Origin: Bacillota bacterium
GTDB taxonomy: Bacteria > Bacillota > UBA4882 > UBA8346
Assembly (NCBI GenBank): GCA_023401925.1
Contig: JAEXDA010000009.1
Span: forward strand, 1 to 20,395
Direction: 5' to 3'
DNA length: 20,395 nucleotides
A model generated the notes under the pieces. The model was not told the DNA's origin. It saw only the letters and a list, made by a program, of their open reading frames with translations, and did no database searches. Each line of letters opens with the position of its first letter. Positions within the stretch are counted from its first letter, which is position 1. This document shows, piece after piece, positions 15,026 through 20,395 of the stretch. The position numbers and the translations under genes were made by a program.

Positions 15026-16832
15026 TATTTCCCTCCCCTTGAAAAATAGGAAGCAATACTCTAGCGCCTTGTCCTGGGTTAGCTTGAATGATAATCCCGA
15101 ATTCATTACCAAAAATTAATTTCAACCGGTCATTAATATTTTTAAGACCGATCCCTGAGCCTTGGGGCTCAATCATTCCAGTTTGGATGCCTTTGATCGT
15201 TTTTAAATCGATACCAGGCCCATTATCATTGATTACTATATATAAATGTCCTTCCCACATCATTGTCTGGACAGAGATCCTACATACTCCCAGCATTTTT
15301 TCCAACCCGTAATTGATCGAATTCTCCACAATCGGTTGTAATGACATTTTAGGAATCTTGAATTGCCGGTATTGTTCCGAAATGGAGAGAAAAAAATCCA
15401 ACCTATCCCCGAAACGCGCTTTCTGGATAGTAATATAATCCTCAAGTAACTCAATTTCTTCGCCAATCGTAATCACTTGTTCCGATTTACCAATGGTTTT
15501 TCTTAATAAATTACCCAGTGCTTCCGCCATTAAAGATATTTGGTGCTGTTTATTAGCCTTGGCAAGCCAGTTCATTGAATCCAGCGTATTATAGAGAAAA
15601 TGAGGGTTAATTTGGGCTTGTAGGGCTTTCAATTGGGAGTCTTTAATGATTAATTGCTTGGTATAATTTTCCCGGATTAGCGTATCAATTTTTTGAAGCA
15701 TCATTTTGAAATCATTCTGTAACTCACCGATCTCATCGGTTCTTGCACATTCCGGACCAAAATCACTGGGGCTTACCTGTCCCATATCCAATTCACCATT
15801 TGCCACACCTCTCATTTTAGCCGTGAGTCGCTCCAAAGGAAGGGACAAATTACGGGCCAACTTTAAGCTCCATAATAGAGTTAGCAGGAAAAGCAACAAA
15901 AAAATTATCAAAATCATTTGTCTCATCAGGCGAATTTGCTTAAAAATGATTTCATACGGTATTGCGCTGATGTATTCCCAATGGGTAAAATTCGAACGCG
16001 TATGAGTAATAAAGTAATTTTGGCCTCTTATTCGGAAAACCTGATATACCCGGTCCTTTTGAAAATAAAGGTGTCCTGCCATCCCTCGTAAAAAATCATT
16101 GGAGGCAAAAATGATTTTCTTCCCGGAACAAATCAATAAATGAACATCCTGGTTGATAGGTTGCGCAGTGCTTTGATAGACGAAACCGCCCATGTTGACT
16201 AAAATAATCAAAGTCCCCATCGGTTGAAGGCTAGGATTCCGGGGATTGCCAATTTCCCGTATTTGTCTGGCACAGATTAAAACCGAACCGCCTTGATACG
16301 GTCCACTGAAAACCATAGCCCCTTCCTTGGCTGCGGCTTGTTTGATTACCTCATGGCTGATCCCCGGAGGAATCATTCTTCCCCCGGCATATTGTTTTCC
16401 CTGTGTATCAATGATATTGACAGAAACGATATTATGTTCAAAAGTGATTGCCAATAAATCTTCGGTCACCTTATCGACCTCTAAAGATCTTTCAGAATAC
16501 GGCAAATTCGTTTTTAGTTTTGCCAAGCTTCTCTGAAGTTCCGGATTGGAGATGATATTGGCCGAAAAGCGTTCTACTTGTTTTAATTCACTTTCAATAC
16601 TAATCGTAGATAAATTTAATACCTTTGCCGATTCAACACCTAATATTCCTTCATAAATTGCGAATGTAACCTGAATGACGATAATACTTGTTAAGCCTAC
16701 GATTAATAATATCAAAAATTGGATTACAAAAAATTTATTTTTAATCCTTAGATTGAGGTAAAAATTTCTCAAGCCACATAAACCGTTTTCAAATATAAGG
16801 TGGTACCGATTTTTACGCCAATTTTTACTCAT
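15018..16832 (-). CDS. YesM-type sensor histidine kinase (pair 2)
   Basis: The 604-residue membrane sensor has a helix near 34-58, an extracytoplasmic region of about 240 residues containing VNIIDTQGKQYAGGRM and a likely Cache fold, a helix near 304-325, HAMP near 326-385 and the cytoplasmic kinase core: QINPHFLYNTLDSM with phospho-acceptor His411, N box QPIVENSINYG (499-509), DNGPGI (536-541) and GSGIGLKNINDRL (558-570). It overlaps its regulator gene by eight bases. The ribosome binding site before the ATG at 16832 is weak (AAAGGTAG). The N-terminal ~25 residues before the first helix are longer than usual; a later start is possible. Its sensing domain differs clearly in sequence from sensor 1, so the two pairs probably answer different signals. 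Confidence 0.94.
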   Translation of the reverse strand: MSKNWRKNRYHLIFENGLCGLRNFYLNLRIKNKFFVIQFLILLIVGLTSIIVIQVTFAIYEGILGVESAKVLNLSTISIESELKQVERFSANIISNPELQRSLAKLKTNLPYSERSLEVDKVTEDLLAITFEHNIVSVNIIDTQGKQYAGGRMIPPGISHEVIKQAAAKEGAMVFSGPYQGGSVLICARQIREIGNPRNPSLQPMGTLIILVNMGGFVYQSTAQPINQDVHLLICSGKKIIFASNDFLRGMAGHLYFQKDRVYQVFRIRGQNYFITHTRSNFTHWEYISAIPYEIIFKQIRLMRQMILIIFLLLFLLTLLWSLKLARNLSLPLERLTAKMRGVANGELDMGQVSPSDFGPECARTDEIGELQNDFKMMLQKIDTLIRENYTKQLIIKDSQLKALQAQINPHFLYNTLDSMNWLAKANKQHQISLMAEALGNLLRKTIGKSEQVITIGEEIELLEDYITIQKARFGDRLDFFLSISEQYRQFKIPKMSLQPIVENSINYGLEKMLGVCRISVQTMMWEGHLYIVINDNGPGIDLKTIKGIQTGMIEPQGSGIGLKNINDRLKLIFGNEFGIIIQANPGQGARVLLPIFQGEGNNV

Positions 16833-16989
16833 CCATTTCTACCTTTAAATAGAGTTTAAAAGGTGCAACATACATTTCCATTTCACTCAATTATTTCTAT
16901 TTTGTTTCTATATCTCCTACTGGGAAAATATTTTAAACCTAGATTCTTTGCTGATAAGCTGCAGGGGAGTTGCCATCCTGGCACTATTT

Positions 16990-17034
16990 GAAAAATGAAA
17001 AGACCTAAGGCAGATATTTCTGCACTTAGGTCTT
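16990..17034 (-). terminator. Strong Rho-independent terminator after the SPOCS gene
   Basis: Ten-base arms AAGACCTAAG (17000-17009) and CTTAGGTCTT (17025-17034), extended by an inner stem GCAGA/TCTGC with one bulged base and a four-base loop, are followed on the minus strand by TTCATTTTTC. It lies about 75 bases after the stop of the 17111-17641 gene and separates it from sensor kinase 2. Confidence 0.85.
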
Positions 17035-17110
17035 GAGAATATGGATCGTTGAATTGCGTTCGCGAATATAGGGATATTCATCGGAGTATTCTGATTAAAT
17101 CAGAGAACGA
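17035..17110 (-). other. Structured 3' untranslated region of the SPOCS gene
   Basis: Between stop codon and terminator the minus-strand RNA can form the palindrome TCTGATT-A-AATCAGA (plus strand 17090-17104) and GAATAT-aggg-ATATTC (17064-17079). ATCGTT and AACGAT near its two ends can also pair. Together with the terminator this makes a row of hairpins. It matches no RNA family I recognise. Confidence 0.35.
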
Positions 17111-17641
17111 TTAACTTCGAATGATAATCGTATTCATGGGATTGATTTTGGTGAAAAAACCCGGTTTTACAACAACATCGAGTTGGACCCACTCTGAAAC
17201 TTTCACCAAAAAGTCAGCTACGACTTTTTGTTTCAAAAGTGCCGGTTCATGACATGCTTTGGGTTGAAGAATAAAATCCGTTTCTATTTTTAATACTTTG
17301 TCTTCAATCTCCAGCCACGGATTTTTTTTATCCAATCCCGGAATATCGACGGCCAAAACAAATGGTACATCTTCATTCATTTCACGCACAACTCCGGTTG
17401 CATCCACGAAAAAGACTTGTTTATGAAAAGTTCCTTGTTTAACGATTTTACCTGTAAAGATATGATCCGTTACGTCTTTAACTGATACTTCGATGCGATC
17501 GATTTTTACGGCAGGAATCTCAATCGTACTTTCAACTACAACCTGGGCGAATTTTTCATCGATTACCCTTAAAACCTTGAGACGTTCGGTAGTTAAGGTT
17601 ACCAATTGACTTCCTAAAGTTTGACTTTGACAACAGCTCAT
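17111..17641 (-). CDS. SPOCS/DUF3794-domain protein
   Basis: The 176-residue protein has the DUF3794 (SPOCS) pattern: alternating short beta strands, IVKQGTFHKQVFFVDATG near 66-83 and NEDVPFVLAVDIPG near 88-101, then a second half with VVADFLVKVSEWVQLDVVV. The domain is known from SipL and other spore-coat or sporulation-associated proteins of Bacillota; many genomes carry short single-domain copies of unknown role. MSCCQS at the N-terminus gives two adjacent cysteines, which may matter for cross-linking or metal binding (inference). No signal peptide or membrane helix is seen. AAGGAGGT lies six bases upstream of the ATG, a near-perfect ribosome binding site, and a strong terminator follows, so it is a single-gene unit. 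Family assignment is by motif recall; exact function unknown. Confidence 0.8.
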   Translation of the reverse strand: MSCCQSQTLGSQLVTLTTERLKVLRVIDEKFAQVVVESTIEIPAVKIDRIEVSVKDVTDHIFTGKIVKQGTFHKQVFFVDATGVVREMNEDVPFVLAVDIPGLDKKNPWLEIEDKVLKIETDFILQPKACHEPALLKQKVVADFLVKVSEWVQLDVVVKPGFFTKINPMNTIIIRS

Positions 17642-17717
17642 AGCTTACCTCCTTAAGAACGCTCCTTTTTCTTTATAATATGGGATTGTAACTTTACTCG
17701 CTATAAGCTGAATGAAT

Positions 17718-17734
17718 TTTTGTTTCAAACAAAA
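17718..17734. promoter_or_regulatory. Perfect palindrome TTTTGTTT-C-AAACAAAA upstream of the SPOCS gene
   Basis: Eight-base perfect arms with a single central base lie about 80 bases upstream of the SPOCS ATG, in the gap after the channel gene. It has the size and symmetry of a repressor operator, but AT-rich palindromes also arise by chance. The sequence after the channel stop codon contains no other clear terminator. Confidence 0.3.
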
Positions 17735-17819
17735 GCCCAAAATACCGATTCAATAGGACTTTAACCGCTTCAAACATTTGCATCTATATTGTTATCCGAA
17801 ACCTTTATCCTTCCCCTCT

Positions 17820-18881
17820 TCACTTTTGTACCAGTACTTGTTGCATAGGAAATGGTAGTGATACATTTTCACGTTTAAAGGCTTCCTGCAAACCAATCAC
17901 CAATTGATCAGTGGCACTGCCGCCCATCCGGCAGTTTTCCACCTCAGCCACAATTAATATTTCAATATAATAAGGACCAAAACCCATACAAATAGCGGCA
18001 ACCGGGGATTTTTTAGATATCAAAGACTGTTTATCGCAAACATCGATGATGATTTTCTTGACTCTCTCCAGGTTTTCATTCATACCAACCCCGATTTTTA
18101 ACTTAATTTTTGTAGAAGCATCGGGTTGACTCCAATTGATCAAACGCGACCCGGCAATTTCTTTATTCGGAACAATAATTAGCCGCTGCTCGAGGGACAT
18201 GATCCTGGTACTACGAAGACCAATTTCAACAACATCGCCGATGAGTCCATCTTTTAGCTCAACCCGTTCACCAACATGGATAGAGCGATCGACCAAAATA
18301 CTAATACCCGAAATTACATTGGCAAGCGTCTCTTGGGCACCAAAAGCAATTGCTAAGGAAGCCACTCCAGCCGTTGCTAAAAACCCAGTTAAGTTGACTT
18401 CGAACTGTCCAAGAATCACCGTGGTGGCGATAAAATAAATAACGACTGCGCCTCCCTTCCGTAAAATGGGAAATAATGTGTCATCAAGCAATGAATCATT
18501 CTTGGATGCGTAATCTTCAAGATACCAATCAATAAAACTTTTCAGAACACTATCGACCAACATTGCCAGTAGAACTACTAAAACCAGGTAAATCAAATCT
18601 TCAACTGGTTTTACATAGTTCTGGACCTCTTTGGCCTGGGCTATGGTTAATTGTGCGGCTAAATATATTGAACCTAAGACTAAAAGCCGGGATACCGGTT
18701 TATGCAAGTTTTTAGCCAAGTGATCGTCTAGTGTGCTTTCTGTTTTGGAAGTGAGTGGCAAAATAATTTTCTCATACGCTAAAATCAGTAATTTACTTAA
18801 TATCCAGCCGCCAACGCTAAAAGCGATAAACCATAATATTTGTTCCGGAAAGGTCTCTTTTTGAAATAAAGATAACAGCAT
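17820..18881 (-). CDS. MscS-family mechanosensitive ion channel
   Basis: The 353-residue membrane protein opens to release solutes under osmotic downshock. It has four hydrophobic segments before the pore helix (near 12-34, 60-75, 90-112 and 138-155), then the MscS signature TAGVASLAIAFGAQETLANVISG with the Ala/Gly-rich pore helix, and the beta domain VGERVELKDGLIGDVVEIGLRSTRI followed by IIVPNKEI. With about five membrane helices it resembles YnaI-type channels more than three-helix MscS. I chose ATG 18881, which has AAGGGGG seven bases upstream, over the TTG at 18917 that would add 12 polar residues with no ribosome binding site. Downstream lies the SPOCS gene with a 178-base gap; no functional link to the sugar locus is evident. 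Confidence 0.92.
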   Translation of the reverse strand: MLLSLFQKETFPEQILWFIAFSVGGWILSKLLILAYEKIILPLTSKTESTLDDHLAKNLHKPVSRLLVLGSIYLAAQLTIAQAKEVQNYVKPVEDLIYLVLVVLLAMLVDSVLKSFIDWYLEDYASKNDSLLDDTLFPILRKGGAVVIYFIATTVILGQFEVNLTGFLATAGVASLAIAFGAQETLANVISGISILVDRSIHVGERVELKDGLIGDVVEIGLRSTRIMSLEQRLIIVPNKEIAGSRLINWSQPDASTKIKLKIGVGMNENLERVKKIIIDVCDKQSLISKKSPVAAICMGFGPYYIEILIVAEVENCRMGGSATDQLVIGLQEAFKRENVSLPFPMQQVLVQK

Positions 18882-18993
18882 ATAAATCCCCCTTAGGATT
18901 TTTGTTGATGATTTCAAGATGATTTTTGATAATCCTGCATTTTTTTGGATGGAAACTTCATCAAAGTTTCACTTTTTGCTAATAAAATTACAT

Positions 18994-19002
18994 ATTATAA
19001 CA
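18994..19002 (-). promoter_or_regulatory. Extended -10 promoter candidate for the MscS gene
   Basis: TGTTATAAT on the minus strand is a consensus extended -10 (TGnTATAAT) about 110 bases before the chosen ATG. The -35 is poor, as is usual for extended -10 promoters. A GAAACTT-catca-AAGTTTC inverted repeat (18952-18970) falls in the resulting leader. Confidence 0.45.
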
Positions 19003-19082
19003 AAACGTAGAGAATCATCACGACTAGAGATTTTTCAAGAAAATATATCCCATCTCTTTTATTGCATCTTTCTGATGTTTCG

Positions 19083-19102
19083 CTAAAATAATATTATTTT
19101 AG
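19083..19102. repeat. Perfect 20-bp AT palindrome over the reductase stop codon
   Basis: CTAAAATAATATTATTTTAG is its own reverse complement and contains the reductase stop codon (19094-19096). It may act as a weak hairpin at the mRNA end, though no T run follows. Otherwise no function is evident. Confidence 0.5.
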
Positions 19103-20086
19103 AATTTCTTCAATTTCTTTTAATTCCTCGATAGTAAGTTCCAGCCTTTTAATGGTCTCAACACAGTCCACAATTTGTTGGACCTTGCTGGCTCCAATAA
19201 GAACCGAGGTAACTTTCCCTCCACGTAATACCCATGCCAAAGCCATTTGGGCAAGACTTTGTCCCCGCATTTTGGCTAATTGGTTCAACCGCTTGGCCTT
19301 ATTGACTTTTTCCTCCGTAATATCATCCGGTTTTAAAAAAACACTACTGCTTGCAGCTCTGGAATCCGCGGGAATCCCATTTAAATATCTATCTGTCAGT
19401 AATCCTTTTGCTAATGGTGAAAATGCAATACTTCCCACTCCTTCTTCGGCCAACAAATCCAAGAGTCCATCTTCTTCTACCCAGCGATTAAACATTGAAT
19501 AGGAAGGTTGATGAATCAAACATGGGGTCCCCAACCTTTTTAAAATTTTAAATGCCTCTTTAGCTTGCTGTGATTTATAATTGGAAAGACCAATATAAAG
19601 AGCTTTCCCTTGGCGGACAACTAAATCCAATGCAGCCATAGTTTCCTCCAGCGGGGTTTCCGGATCCGGGCGATGATGATAAAAAATATCAACGTAATCG
19701 AGGTCCATTCTTTTAAGACTTTGATCAAGGCTAGATATCAAGTATTTCTTGGAACCCCAATCACCATACGGGCCTTCCCACATTTTATATCCGGCTTTTG
19801 AGGAAATAATCATCTCGTCACGATAGCCTTGAAAGTCTAGCTTTAAAGTTTTCCCAAAGTTCTCTTCAGCAGAACCTGGCGGAGGCCCATAGTTATTGGC
19901 AAGATCAAAATGAGTTATCCCTAAATCAAATGCTTTTCGAACCATTTCTCTACTGGTTTCAAATAATGTAACTTCCCCAAAATTATGCCAAAGGCCTAAT
20001 GATATAGCTGGAAGCTTTAATCCGCTTTCACCACAACGATTGTATTTCATTTCGGAATACCGGGAGTTGCTTGGCAAGTAATTCAT
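19094..20086 (-). CDS. yghZ: Aldo/keto reductase, YghZ-type (L-glyceraldehyde 3-phosphate reductase family)
   Basis: The 330-residue cytoplasmic NADPH-dependent oxidoreductase closely resembles E. coli YghZ (AKR14), which reduces L-glyceraldehyde 3-phosphate and methylglyoxal-like aldehydes. Shared stretches include CGESGLKLPAISLGLWHNFG near 18-37, KAFDLGITHFDLANNYGPPP near 51-70, GSAEENFG and SVLIGASK. The catalytic tetrad is Asp61, Tyr66, Lys97 and His138. AGGAGG lies about 11 bases before ATG 20086. It is slightly shorter at the C-terminus than the E. coli protein (about 346). It stands alone between the 5S rRNA terminator and the MscS gene, with its own probable extended -10 (TGATAAAAT on the minus strand, 20123-20131). 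A role in detoxifying sugar-derived aldehydes would fit, but a link to the glucuronide genes is not shown. Confidence 0.93.
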   Translation of the reverse strand: MNYLPSNSRYSEMKYNRCGESGLKLPAISLGLWHNFGEVTLFETSREMVRKAFDLGITHFDLANNYGPPPGSAEENFGKTLKLDFQGYRDEMIISSKAGYKMWEGPYGDWGSKKYLISSLDQSLKRMDLDYVDIFYHHRPDPETPLEETMAALDLVVRQGKALYIGLSNYKSQQAKEAFKILKRLGTPCLIHQPSYSMFNRWVEEDGLLDLLAEEGVGSIAFSPLAKGLLTDRYLNGIPADSRAASSSVFLKPDDITEEKVNKAKRLNQLAKMRGQSLAQMALAWVLRGGKVTSVLIGASKVQQIVDCVETIKRLELTIEELKEIEEILK

Positions 20087-20122
20087 CTAAAAAACCTCCT
20101 ATTGAAAATAATTCTATCTTCT

Positions 20123-20131
20123 ATTTTATCA
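20123..20131 (-). promoter_or_regulatory. Extended -10 promoter candidate for the aldo/keto reductase
   Basis: TGATAAAAT on the minus strand matches TGnTAnAAT about 37 bases before the ATG. There is no good -35. It lies downstream of the 5S terminator, so the reductase would be transcribed independently of rRNA. Confidence 0.35.
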
Positions 20132-20222
20132 TCTCTTCATACTTTGCGAGCTCTTTTTCATCTTTTTGGACATTGGAATATTACTTAATACAAACTTATA
20201 TCAATATACCCCTTTTGTCACT

Positions 20223-20263
20223 TCAAAAATAAAAAAGAAGACCTTGATTAACAAGATCTTCTT
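20223..20263 (-). terminator. Rho-independent terminator of the rRNA operon
   Basis: Twelve-base arms AAGAAGACCTTG (20235-20246) and CAAGATCTTCTT (20252-20263) pair with one G-U and a five-base loop. The minus strand continues with a T-rich run (TTTTTTATTTTTG). It begins ten bases after the 3' end of 5S rRNA. Confidence 0.85.
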
Positions 20264-20273
20264 TAAAAAATAC

Positions 20274-20391
20274 TCCTGGCAACGACTTACTCTCCCAGCC
20301 GGTTACCCGACAAGTACCATCAGCGCAGAGGGGCTTAACTGCCGTGTTCGGGATGGGAACGGGTGGTTCCCCCTCGCCATTGTCACCAGGA
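20274..20391 (-). rRNA. rrf: 5S ribosomal RNA
   Basis: The minus strand reads TCCTGGTGACAATGGCGAGG at the 5' end, with the conserved loop CCCATCCCGAACACGG, then AGTTAAGCCC, and closes with GTTGCCAGGA. The ends pair (TCCTGG with CCAGGA) as helix I. The length of 118 bases is normal for bacterial 5S. Only four bases remain to the window edge, where a 23S rRNA gene is expected further upstream (to the right). This is the end of an rrn operon. Confidence 0.97.
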
Positions 20392-20395
20392 AACT

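Noticed and set aside
15026..15112. Upstream start adding 29 residues to response regulator 2
   Set aside because: The extension lies inside the kinase gene and has no receiver-domain homology. ATG 15025 has a strong ribosome binding site and begins with the canonical MYKVLLVDDE.
18882..18917. TTG start for the MscS gene
   Set aside because: It has no ribosome binding site, while ATG 18881 has AAGGGGG at good spacing and begins just before the first membrane helix.

Overview
The window looks like a chromosomal segment of an AT-rich Bacillota (Firmicutes). The evidence is strong AGGAGG-type ribosome binding sites, YesM/YesN two-component systems, carbohydrate ABC importers without a linked ATPase, and a SPOCS/DUF3794 protein typical of endospore formers. 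Both sugar-binding proteins have signal-peptidase-I signal peptides and no lipobox cysteine. That is unusual for a monoderm and hints at a lineage with an outer membrane; the taxonomic point is inference.

Layout. Almost everything is on the minus strand, so transcription runs from right to left. At the right edge is a 5S rRNA (20274-20391) with its terminator, the end of an rrn operon whose 23S would lie beyond the window. Next come a YghZ-type aldo/keto reductase (19094-20086), an MscS-type channel (17820-18881) and a SPOCS-domain protein (17111-17641) with a strong terminator. Then follows a carbohydrate-use island: YesMN pair 2 (HK 15018-16832, RR 13835-15025); the only plus-strand gene, a GH2 beta-glucuronidase (11957-13729); YesMN pair 1 (HK 9792-11576, RR 8099-9721); an import operon (binding protein 6614-7867, permeases 5481-6398 and 4567-5448, GH88 unsaturated glucuronyl hydrolase 3379-4563, DUF2264 protein 1956-3122, terminator); and a second transporter, with binding protein 425-1714 and the N-terminus of a permease at 1-220.

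How it may work together. Oligosaccharides probably produced by polysaccharide lyases or hydrolases encoded elsewhere would be bound outside the membrane and imported by the two ABC systems, powered by a shared MsmX-like ATPase not in this window. In the cytoplasm GH88 would remove unsaturated uronic acid from non-reducing ends, the GH2 enzyme would remove saturated beta-glucuronic acid, and the DUF2264 protein would supply a further, unassigned step. The common theme is a glucuronic-acid-rich glycan. The two YesM/YesN pairs flanking the glucuronidase are the obvious regulators.

The least ordinary parts are non-coding or very small. They are a 63-bp tandem repeat rich in alternative hairpins between GH88 and DUF2264; hairpins placed between binding protein and permease in both transporter operons; an 18-codon leader ORF with a near-perfect ribosome binding site just ahead of a permease that has none; and a structured 3' region behind the SPOCS gene.
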